From positions 128,785-172,067 of the forward strand of contig JAHDCV010000001.1 of the NCBI GenBank assembly GCA_020629695.1: 43,283 nucleotides of DNA, read 5' to 3'. The notes under the pieces were generated by a model. That model made no database searches. It saw only the letters and a program-made list of their open reading frames with translations, and was not told the origin of the DNA. A program made the position numbers and the translations under genes. Origin of the DNA: Acidimicrobiales bacterium (lineage in GTDB: Bacteria > Actinomycetota > Acidimicrobiia > Acidimicrobiales > SZUA-35). Numbering within the stretch: position 1 is the first letter of the stretch; each line of letters starts with the position of its first letter. Positions 24,416 to 30,784 of this stretch are shown in pieces.

Positions 24416-25243
24416 ATGAACGTCGATGCGGCAGAGGCCGCCCCGGTCTCGCTGCGCGAAGCAGCCGAGCGACTCGGCGTGCACTACATGACGGCCTATC
24501 GCTATGTCCGCCTCGGCCACCTGCCGGCCGAGAAGGTCGGCGGCCAGTGGCAGATCCAGCTCGACGATCTCCGGAATCTCACGGACGGACCGCCGCCGAC
24601 CGAGCCCATCTCGCTCGAGACCGCCGCCGAGGATCTCCACAGCGCACTCGTCTCCGGTGATGAGGTCGCGGCCTGGCGCATCGTCTCGAACGTCGACCTC
24701 GAGCCGGCGAGGATCTACACCGAGCTGCTGGCGCCGGCGATGGTCGACGTTGGCGCCCGTTGGGCCTGCGGCGAACTGACGATCGCCGACGAGCATCAGG
24801 CGACCGCGGTGGCGACCCGCGTCATCGGTCGCCTCGGACCCAGCTTCGCTCGGGCCGGACGCAAGCGGGGCAAGGTCATCGTCGGCGCACCGGCCGGCGA
24901 CCACCACTCACTTCCGAGCACGTTGTTCGCCGACCTCATCCGCTCACACGGACCCGAGGTGATCGACCTGGGTGCCGCGACGACCCCGGAGGCGTTCGTC
25001 GAGGTGGTTCGACGCCACGAGGCCCGCGTGGTCGTCGTGCTGTCGGTGACCGCATCGGATGCGTTGGACGACGCGGCGGACACGGCCAAGCGCCTGCGTG
25101 AGGAATGGCCGGATCTCTGCGTCGCCATCGGTGGCCGTGCCGTCACCTCGGCGCAGCTGGCGGACGAGCTGGGATCCTCGCTCTGGGCCCCGACGCCCGA
25201 CGAAGCCGCCGCCGCGATCGCCGCGAGCTCCCTGCACGCCTGA
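24416..25243 (+). CDS. HTH (excisionase-type) cobalamin-binding regulator 2, CarH-like sensor
   Basis: A 275-residue paralogue of the protein at 17040, equal in length. The DNA-binding head SLREAAERLGVHYMTAYRYV then GHLPAEKVGGQWQIQLDDL is close to that of regulator 1, especially the recognition helix HYMTxYRYVR, so the two may share DNA targets. The CarH-type W-x9-EH set is W116, E126 and H127, and the candidate cobalt ligand is H164 in GAPAGDHHSL. The shared stretch DEHQATAVATR is identical in both. It is separated from regulator 1 by parC-parE, DUF2510 and EEP genes. Light or B12 sensing is inference from these residues. Confidence 0.87.
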   Translation: MNVDAAEAAPVSLREAAERLGVHYMTAYRYVRLGHLPAEKVGGQWQIQLDDLRNLTDGPPPTEPISLETAAEDLHSALVSGDEVAAWRIVSNVDLEPARIYTELLAPAMVDVGARWACGELTIADEHQATAVATRVIGRLGPSFARAGRKRGKVIVGAPAGDHHSLPSTLFADLIRSHGPEVIDLGAATTPEAFVEVVRRHEARVVVVLSVTASDALDDAADTAKRLREEWPDLCVAIGGRAVTSAQLADELGSSLWAPTPDEAAAAIAASSLHA

Positions 25244-25286
25244 CGCGCTCGATCCTCGACCGACCACGGGGCGGCCAACAGGGATG

Positions 25287-25367
25287 CACCGCATGCCTCC
25301 GGCCTGCCGTTGGCACCGCGTGCCTCCGGCCAGCCGTTGGCACCGCGTGCCTCCGACCTGCCGTTGC
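25287..25367. repeat. Three tandem 27-base repeats
   Basis: Units 25287-25313, 25314-25340 and 25341-25367 share CACCGC(A/G)TGCCTCCGxCC and differ at a few bases. They lie in the 263-base gap between HTH-B12 regulator 2 and whiB. The 27-base period keeps frame, but no start signal or family supports a coding role. The rest of the gap holds the paired palindromes at 25449-25482. Confidence 0.8.
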
Positions 25368-25448
25368 GCCCGGAGTTCGAGGTCGAGCCCGCACCACCAC
25401 CCGAGGTGAGCTTCGACCGCGCCGCGTGAGCAGTCTTGCCCTGCTGCC

Positions 25449-25482
25449 GATTTAGTACTAAGTTCGCCGTTAGCGCTAAATC
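25449..25482. promoter_or_regulatory. Paired AT-rich palindromes upstream of whiB-like gene
   Basis: GATTTAGTACTAA (25449-25461) and TTAGCGCTAAATC (25470-25482) are inverted copies matching at 11 of 13 positions around an eight-base loop. Each also contains its own ten-base palindrome, TTAGTACTAA and TTAGCGCTAA. The block is unusually AT-rich for the window and lies 25-58 bases before the start codon, so it looks like a double operator or a promoter with operators. Confidence 0.6.
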
Positions 25483-25506
25483 CCCCTCCCGCCCCCAGGA
25501 GTCACC

Positions 25507-25887
25507 GTGGACGCCGAGTTCAGCCTTCATCCCGAGACCGACAGCGACTGGGCCGACCAGGCCATCTGCAAGGGACTGACCGAAGTGTTCTTCGGTCCGG
25601 CGGCCGAACGCCCCGAGCGCCGGGTGGAGCGGGAAGCGATCGCCCGCTCCTACTGCTCCGCCTGCCCGGTGCAGCTCGAGTGCCTCCAGTACGCCCGCCT
25701 CAACCGCGAGCACGGCATCTGGGGCGGCGAGAACGACGAGCAGCGGGCCTCGGTCGGCTTCGCCCCGCGATCACCCAGCCGGCGTGCCGTCATCCAGGCC
25801 AGGGATCTCGCCCGCAAGCGCATCGGTGACGTCGAGCCCGATCCGTGGGCCGACCTCCCGACGCTGCACGCCGCCGCCGGGGACTGA
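25507..25887 (+). CDS. WhiB family transcriptional regulator
   Basis: A 126-residue WhiB-like (Wbl) protein. The four Fe-S cysteines are C21 and C50, C53, C59 in the CSACPVQLEC arrangement (CxxCx5C), followed by the turn GIWGGE and a basic tail (RRAVIQARDLARKR) for DNA contact. Wbl proteins bind sigma factor region 4 and sense oxygen, NO or redox state through the 4Fe-4S cluster. GTG 25507 has AGGAG five bases upstream, a clear Shine-Dalgarno unlike most stand-alone genes here. The double palindrome at 25449-25482 suggests regulated transcription. It precedes ferrochelatase by 49 bases. Confidence 0.94.
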   Translation: MDAEFSLHPETDSDWADQAICKGLTEVFFGPAAERPERRVEREAIARSYCSACPVQLECLQYARLNREHGIWGGENDEQRASVGFAPRSPSRRAVIQARDLARKRIGDVEPDPWADLPTLHAAAGD

Positions 25888-25936
25888 TCGCCGTCTCGAT
25901 CGGCTGCCGGAAGGCGGCCGCTGGCACACTCCCGAC

Positions 25937-27013
25937 ATGACGAGTTCGGATGCCTTCTGCCTCTTGTCGTTCGGCGGACCCGACGGACCCGACGACGTGT
26001 TGCCGTTCCTGCGGAACGTGACCCGCGGTCGCAACGTGCCCGACGACCGTCTGGTCGAGGTCGCCGAGCAATACGACCGGTTCGGCGGGCGTTCACCGAT
26101 CAACGATCAGAATCGTGCCCTCCTCGAGGCCGTCACGGAGCAGCTCGCCACGACGGACGATCCGATGCCCACTTACTGGGGCAATCGGAACTGGCACCCG
26201 TTCCTCGGCGATGCCGTGACCGAGATGCGCGACGCCGGCGTCACGCGAGCCTTCGTGTTCGCGACGTCGGCGTTCTCTTCCTACTCCGGCTGCCGCCAGT
26301 ACCGCGAGGATCTCGCCCGGGCCGCCGCCGAGGTCGAGGGCGCGCCCGAGCTCCACAAGTTGCGGTTGTTCTACAACCACCCGGGCTTCCTCGATCCCGT
26401 GATCGACCGGGTTCGGGACGCGCTCACGGCCAGCGACGATCCCGACGGCGCCCGTGTGATCTTCACCGCACACTCGATCCCGCGCAGCATGGCGGCGACC
26501 TCGGAGTACGAAGCGCAGCTGCACGAGGCATGCCAGCTCGTGATGGATGGCCTCGGCATGGGTCAGCGGGTCTGGGACCTCGCCTTCCAGTCCCGGAGTG
26601 GACCACCGCAGATCCCGTGGCTCGAGCCCGACATCAACGATCACCTGCGAGCGATCGCCGACGCCGTCGACGCGGTCGTCGTTGTGCCCATCGGCTTCGT
26701 GTCGGACCACATGGAAGTCATGTTCGACCTCGACACCCAGGCGGCCGAGACGGCCGCCGACCTCGATCTCGGCTTCATCCGGGCCGCCACCGTCGGCACC
26801 GACCCCCGGTTCGTCGCCATGATCGTCGAGCTGATCGACGAGGTCCGAGCCGGCGTGACGCCACGACACCGCGGCGCAGCCGGCCCCTGGCCCGACCCCT
26901 GCCCCGAGGATCACTGCGCGTACCAACCCCGCCGACCGGGTGCGGGTCGTCCGGTCGACGTCGCCGCGAGCACGTCCCGACCGGACGACGCGGGCCGACC
27001 GGGATCGGGCTAG
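25937..27013 (+). CDS. hemH: Ferrochelatase (coproporphyrin ferrochelatase type)
   Basis: A 358-residue enzyme that inserts ferrous iron into a porphyrin; in actinobacteria the substrate is normally coproporphyrin III and the gene is also named cpfC. Motifs: LLSFGGPDGPDDVLPFL at the start, WGNRNWHPFL, FTAHSIPRSM with the metal-binding His, and PIGFVSDHMEVMFDLD. Cysteines C119 (YSGCRQY), C322 and C327 (PCPEDHC) occupy the regions that hold a 2Fe-2S cluster in some actinobacterial enzymes. The last 30 residues are a low-complexity Arg/Pro tail. CACACT is six bases before ATG. Its stop overlaps the convergent kinase gene by four bases. Confidence 0.93.
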   Translation: MTSSDAFCLLSFGGPDGPDDVLPFLRNVTRGRNVPDDRLVEVAEQYDRFGGRSPINDQNRALLEAVTEQLATTDDPMPTYWGNRNWHPFLGDAVTEMRDAGVTRAFVFATSAFSSYSGCRQYREDLARAAAEVEGAPELHKLRLFYNHPGFLDPVIDRVRDALTASDDPDGARVIFTAHSIPRSMAATSEYEAQLHEACQLVMDGLGMGQRVWDLAFQSRSGPPQIPWLEPDINDHLRAIADAVDAVVVVPIGFVSDHMEVMFDLDTQAAETAADLDLGFIRAATVGTDPRFVAMIVELIDEVRAGVTPRHRGAAGPWPDPCPEDHCAYQPRRPGAGRPVDVAASTSRPDDAGRPGSG

Positions 27014-28494
27014 AGACCCAACGCCGGTTCGCCACGCTCGGCGCGATACGCGGCGGCACGGCGGCCGAGCTCGGTCGACGGCGGCGCCGAGACCGACGGC
27101 CACAACTCGGAGGCGATCGATCGCCAGTCGGCGGTCGCTTCGAGGGATGCGAACAGCCCCATGAGGCCCAACGTGATCCGCTGCAGGACCACGAACGACG
27201 GCGGCACGTTGAGCTGTTTCATCAGGTCGCCGTGGTCGCCGTCGGTCCCGAACAGGTGCCGAACACCTCCGGCGGCGTACTCGTCGTCGATCGTCACGGG
27301 ACCGTCGGCGAGCACGTAGGTGTAATAGAACGAGAAGTACTCACCGATCTCGTCGTCGCTGAACGGCGCATCGGGGGCGAGCAGCCCCGCCTCGGTGATG
27401 ACCGCCCGGAACGCCGGCACATCACGATCGATGACCATCGCCTTGATCATGCGCTCGAACAGTGAGGTCTCGTCGGGGTCGAAACGCTTCACGAGGCCGA
27501 AGTCGAGGAAGGTGACCTGGCCGCCCGGCCGGAAGAGGTAGTTGCCCGGATGCGGATCGCCGTTGAACGCCGCATTCCGGTAGATCGAGCCGAACGAGAA
27601 TCGGAACAGCGTCTCGGCGATCAGGTTCTTCTCGCCCTGGTCCCACGACAGCACCTCGTCGAAGCTCGCGCCGACCGCGAGCTCCGAGGTCAGGACCCGG
27701 GCGGTGCTGAACTCGTCGATCACCCCCGGCACGTGGATGAACGGATGCCCCGCGTAGAACTCGGCGAACTCCCGCTGGCTGCGAGCTTCGAGTTCGTAGT
27801 CCAGCTCTTCACGGAGCCGCTCTTTGATCTCGGCCACGACGGGCCCCGACTCGAGACCGGGGAACGCCGTCGCCAGCATGCCGAACAGCCAGTCGGCGTT
27901 GCCCAGGTCGGAGTCGACCGCATCGGCGACGCCGGGGTACTGGACCTTCACCGCGATGGCCCGACCGTCGTGGGTGATCGCCCGGTGGACCTGCCCGATG
28001 GAGGCGGCGGCGATCGGCAGGGGATCCCACTCGGCGAAGAGCTCCGAGGGGGCCGCGCCGAGCTCGGCCTCGATCGTCGACGCAGCGAGCTCGGGCGTCA
28101 TGGGCGGGGCGTCGTTCTGGAGCTGCGCGAGCGTCGTCCGCACGTTGTCCGGCAAGCCCGTGTCGATGTAGGACGCCATCTGCCCGATCTTCATGAGGGC
28201 GCCCTTCATGTTGCCGAGCGCCTCGGTGACGTCGGCCGCCGTGGCGAGCTGGAACTCACGATCGAGTTCCGCTCGACGCTCGGCGTCGGCGAAGGTCTTC
28301 CGGGCCTGGGTCATCGCGAAGCGCCGACCGGTCCGGGCTCCCATCCCGGCGACCGCGAGATTGCGGCGGGCCAGACCGACGGTCCGCACCGGCGCCGCGC
28401 CGCGGTCATCGTCCGCCGATGACGTCGCCCACCGACGAGCGAGCAGGAGCGCCGCGACGGCGCCGGCGGTGAGTGGGACGAGGCGGCGGGTCAC
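27010..28494 (-). CDS. AarF/UbiB/ABC1 family atypical kinase
   Basis: A 494-residue UbiB-family protein. The KxGQ motif is in GALMKIGQMAS, the AAAS nucleotide loop in PIAAASIGQVHRA, the lysine in VKVQYPG, the catalytic NGDPHPGNY and the metal motif LDFG. A hydrophobic N-terminal segment (LVPLTAGAVAALLLARR) suggests membrane association. Family members support quinone biosynthesis or lipid homeostasis as ATPases rather than protein kinases. No quinone genes are adjacent. GTG 28494 is preceded on the coding strand by TACCAT at eight bases. It converges with hemH and diverges from the HELVH protein gene. Confidence 0.9.
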   Translation of the reverse strand: MTRRLVPLTAGAVAALLLARRWATSSADDDRGAAPVRTVGLARRNLAVAGMGARTGRRFAMTQARKTFADAERRAELDREFQLATAADVTEALGNMKGALMKIGQMASYIDTGLPDNVRTTLAQLQNDAPPMTPELAASTIEAELGAAPSELFAEWDPLPIAAASIGQVHRAITHDGRAIAVKVQYPGVADAVDSDLGNADWLFGMLATAFPGLESGPVVAEIKERLREELDYELEARSQREFAEFYAGHPFIHVPGVIDEFSTARVLTSELAVGASFDEVLSWDQGEKNLIAETLFRFSFGSIYRNAAFNGDPHPGNYLFRPGGQVTFLDFGLVKRFDPDETSLFERMIKAMVIDRDVPAFRAVITEAGLLAPDAPFSDDEIGEYFSFYYTYVLADGPVTIDDEYAAGGVRHLFGTDGDHGDLMKQLNVPPSFVVLQRITLGLMGLFASLEATADWRSIASELWPSVSAPPSTELGRRAAAYRAERGEPALGL

Positions 28495-28502
28495 GGAAGA
28501 CG

Positions 28503-28508
28503 ATGGTA
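28503..28508 (-). promoter_or_regulatory. -10 hexamer of the UbiB-family gene
   Basis: Minus-strand TACCAT is eight bases before GTG 28494, leaderless pattern. Confidence 0.45.
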
Positions 28509-28542
28509 GGCAGTTCGGGCACCGCCCCGATCAACCGCGCAC

Positions 28543-28548
28543 TACCGT
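28543..28548 (+). promoter_or_regulatory. -10 hexamer of the HELVH protein gene
   Basis: TACCGT is seven bases before ATG 28556, leaderless pattern. It is divergent from the UbiB promoter 34 bases away. Confidence 0.5.
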
Positions 28549-28555
28549 CGCCGCG

Positions 28556-28954
28556 ATGCGACGCTCCCCCCTGAACGCCGCCGAATTGGCGGCCTACGAC
28601 CACATTCCGGCCGTACTCGCCGAACGGGTCACGGTCTGGGAGCTGCCGAAGGTCCCGGGCCGGTTCGTCGGCATCACCCTCGGGCGCCACGTCGTCGTCT
28701 CCGGCGAGAAGGACCGCACCGGCCGCTCCATGCTGCTCGCCCACGAACTCGTGCATGTCCGACAGTGGGCCGAGCTCGGCGCCGTCGGGTTCCTCGTGCG
28801 GTATCTCGCCGACTTCGTCGCCGGGCTCCGCTCGGAGCGGAGCTGGATGCCCGCCTATCGGGCGATCGAGGCCGAGGTCGAGGCCCGGGAGATCGCCCGC
28901 TCCTGGCGGGTCCGCACCCACGGCCATCGCGGCGATCCCGCGGACGGTGCCTGA
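28556..28954 (+). CDS. Small HELVH (DUF4157-like) putative metalloprotease-fold protein
   Basis: A 132-residue protein with HELVH at H63-H67 followed by VRQW, the arrangement of DUF4157 and related zincin-like domains. The preceding strand GRFVGITLGRHVVVSG fits the strand before the active helix. A possible third ligand is E113 or nearby in YRAIEAEVEAREIA, where the conserved ExxA(D/E) element of this group would lie. No signal peptide. Activity and substrate unknown; many such domains act on polypeptides delivered by toxins, but no toxin architecture is present here. It precedes the second sugar-uptake locus, which has its own promoter. Confidence 0.78.
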   Translation: MRRSPLNAAELAAYDHIPAVLAERVTVWELPKVPGRFVGITLGRHVVVSGEKDRTGRSMLLAHELVHVRQWAELGAVGFLVRYLADFVAGLRSERSWMPAYRAIEAEVEAREIARSWRVRTHGHRGDPADGA

Positions 28955-28995
28955 GCAGCATCGTGCAGGACCCGTGACGAAACGATGACGCGATG

Positions 28996-29024
28996 TTGGC
29001 CACATTCGCGGGTGTGGTTAACCT
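28996..29024 (+). promoter_or_regulatory. Promoter of the second sugar-binding protein gene
   Basis: TTGGCC (28996-29001) and TAACCT (29019-29024) are 17 bases apart, predicting a start near 29031, which is the first base of the operator at 29030-29054. Confidence 0.5.
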
Positions 29025-29029
29025 TGCGA

Positions 29030-29054
29030 CGCTTTCACTGAAAGCGTTTTCAGG
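29030..29054. promoter_or_regulatory. LacI-type operator upstream of binding protein
   Basis: Two dyads overlap. CGCTTTCA-C-TGAAAGCG (29030-29046) is a perfect inverted repeat, and TGAAAGCGTTTTCA (29039-29052) is a near-palindrome with central CG. TGAAAGCGTTTTCAGG (29039-29054) recurs exactly at 30722-30737. Confidence 0.7.
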
Positions 29055-29134
29055 CGCCATCAAACCGATGGCGCTCAGGGGAGATCGCCCGAGGCCGACG
29101 GCCGCGGGTGGACCAAACGGAAAGGAAATTCAGC

Positions 29135-30556
29135 GTGCGCGATTCACGACTGCTGAAGCTTCTCTCGATGCTGTTTGCGTTCGGCCTTCTGGCTGCTGCG
29201 TGCTCCGGTGACGACGACTCGACCGATTCGGCCGACGAGACCACCGAAGACACCGCCGCCGAGGAAGCCGAGAGCGAAGAGGCGATGGAAGAAGAGCCTG
29301 AAGAGGCCATGGAAGAAGAAGCCATGGAAGAAGAGGCCATGGAAGAGGAGTCCTCGCTCGAGGGCACCACCGTCGTCATCACCGGCCCGGAGCGTTCCGA
29401 GGATCAGGCTGGAGCCATCCAGGCCGCCCTGGACGAGTTCGGCGCCGAGAACGGCATCGACATCACCTACACCGGCTCCGCCGACTGGGAGGCCGAGGTC
29501 AACGTGCAGGTGGACGCTGGTTCGCCCCCGGACATCTCCATCTTCCCGCAGCCCGGCAAGCTCGCCGACTTCGCTCGTGACGGCGTCCTCCTGCCGCTCC
29601 CCGAGAACGTCGCCGCCGCCACCGCCGCCAACTGGAGCGATGCGTGGACCGTCTTCGGCAACGTCGACGGCACCCAGGTGGGTATCCCGGTCAAGACCGA
29701 CCTCAAGTCCCTCGTCTGGTACAAGCCGGCCCTGTTCGCCGAGAAGGGCTACGAGGTCCCGACCACGTTCGACGCCTTCGTCGCTCTCGTCGGTGACATG
29801 ATCGCCAATGGCGACACCCCGCTCTGCGTCGGCATCGAGTCCGGCCAGGCCACCGGCTGGGCCTACACCGACTGGGTCGAGGAAATGGTGCTCCGCTTCG
29901 AGGGCGCCGACGTCTACGACCAGTGGGTCAACCACGAGATCCCCTTCAACGACGAGCGCATCGTCGCCCAGATGCAGGCCGTGCTCGACCTCTGGAACAC
30001 CGAGGGCGCCGTGTTCGCCAACGGTGGCACCATCGCCTCGACCAACTTCGGTGACAACTCCGTCCCGCTGGTTGACGAGGACTGCATGATGCACCGCCAG
30101 GCGTCGTTCTTCTCCGGCTTCTTCGACCCGGGCACCACCTTCGGTGCTGACGGCGTCGACGTCTTCTACTTCCCGTCGAACGAGGGCGCTCCCGTCCTCG
30201 GCGCCGGCACCCTGGTCGCGGCCTTCGCCGATCGTCCCGAGGTGTGGGCCGTGATGGAGTACATGAGTGGTGCGGAGTACGCCGCTCGTCGCCAGGTGGC
30301 TCAGTCCGAGCTCAACGGTGGCGGCGTGTCCGGCTTCCTGTCGGCCGTGAACGGTCTCGACCAGGGCCTCTACACCGAGCTCGAGCAGTCGATGCTCGCC
30401 GCCCTGGCCTCGGCCGACGTGGTGCGCTTCGACGCTTCCGACCTCATGCCCGCCGACGTCGGCGCCGGCACCTTCTGGACCGAAGGCACCGCTGCCGTGA
30501 ACGGTGAGAAGGACGCTCAGGCGGCCGCCGATGCCATCGAGGCATCCTGGCCGTGA
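29135..30556 (+). CDS. Sugar ABC transporter substrate-binding lipoprotein (family 1, MalE-like)
   Basis: A 473-residue extracellular solute-binding protein. The signal peptide (RLLKLLSMLFAFGLLAAAC) ends in a lipobox with the cysteine near residue 21, followed by an acidic linker with repeated AMEEE units. The mature domain shows VVITGPERSEDQ, PPDISIFPQPGKLADFARDG and GIPVKTDLKSLVWYKPALF, typical of cluster-B carbohydrate receptors. GTG 29135 has AAAGGAA seven bases upstream, the best start; GTG 29108 lies further up without one. Followed by two strong hairpins, then by the two permeases. The ligand is unknown; the linked GH13_18 enzyme suggests a glucosyl disaccharide-like compound. Confidence 0.92.
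   Translation: MRDSRLLKLLSMLFAFGLLAAACSGDDDSTDSADETTEDTAAEEAESEEAMEEEPEEAMEEEAMEEEAMEEESSLEGTTVVITGPERSEDQAGAIQAALDEFGAENGIDITYTGSADWEAEVNVQVDAGSPPDISIFPQPGKLADFARDGVLLPLPENVAAATAANWSDAWTVFGNVDGTQVGIPVKTDLKSLVWYKPALFAEKGYEVPTTFDAFVALVGDMIANGDTPLCVGIESGQATGWAYTDWVEEMVLRFEGADVYDQWVNHEIPFNDERIVAQMQAVLDLWNTEGAVFANGGTIASTNFGDNSVPLVDEDCMMHRQASFFSGFFDPGTTFGADGVDVFYFPSNEGAPVLGAGTLVAAFADRPEVWAVMEYMSGAEYAARRQVAQSELNGGGVSGFLSAVNGLDQGLYTELEQSMLAALASADVVRFDASDLMPADVGAGTFWTEGTAAVNGEKDAQAAADAIEASWP
29282..29350 (+). repeat. 15-base coding repeats encoding AMEEE
   Basis: Units at 29282-29296, 29306-29320, 29321-29335 and 29336-29350 encode Ala-Met-Glu-Glu-Glu in the linker after the lipobox. The last three are directly adjacent and nearly identical in DNA, so the number may vary between strains. 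Confidence 0.75.
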
Positions 30557-30566
30557 GCCGAATCTG

Positions 30567-30594
30567 ACTCACGGATCCCTCGGGATCGGTGAGT
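30567..30594 (+). terminator. First hairpin after the binding-protein gene
   Basis: Twelve-base arms around CTCG, with one mismatched pair, start ten bases after the binding-protein stop. It precedes a second, longer hairpin. Confidence 0.5.
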
Positions 30595-30598
30595 GACA

Positions 30599-30634
30599 AA
30601 CGGGCGTCGGTTCCTCAGGGAACCGGCGCCCGTT
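30599..30634 (+). terminator. Second hairpin, probable terminator
   Basis: Sixteen-base arms with one G-U wobble and loop TCAG, followed nine bases later by TTTT-C. With the preceding hairpin it should end most binding-protein transcripts before the permease genes and explain a high receptor-to-permease ratio. Confidence 0.65.
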
Positions 30635-30676
30635 CTGCGTTTTCGTGACGAAACACCGATCCGGGGGATGGTCGGC

Positions 30677-30706
30677 TTTTCAGACCGGGTGCTCCTGCGC
30701 CACACT
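30677..30706 (+). promoter_or_regulatory. Possible promoter of the permease genes
   Basis: TTTTCA (30677-30682) and CACACT (30701-30706) are separated by 18 bases, giving a start near 30713, just before the operator at 30722. The match to consensus is weak. Confidence 0.35.
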
Positions 30707-30721
30707 GGGCCGTCTCGCCCA

Positions 30722-30737
30722 TGAAAGCGTTTTCAGG
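30722..30737. promoter_or_regulatory. LacI-type operator upstream of permease genes
   Basis: TGAAAGCGTTTTCAGG is an exact copy of 29039-29054. It lies between the terminator and the permease start, so the same repressor probably controls both transcripts. No LacI gene is beside this locus. Confidence 0.7.
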
Positions 30738-30784
30738 GGTGGGACTGGCCGGCCCTGGGGGGCGGCGCCGGAGAGAGGGAGCAC

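Noticed and set aside
25287-25367. Repeat block considered as a CRISPR array
   Set aside because: The 27-base units are directly adjacent without spacers and no cas genes are near.
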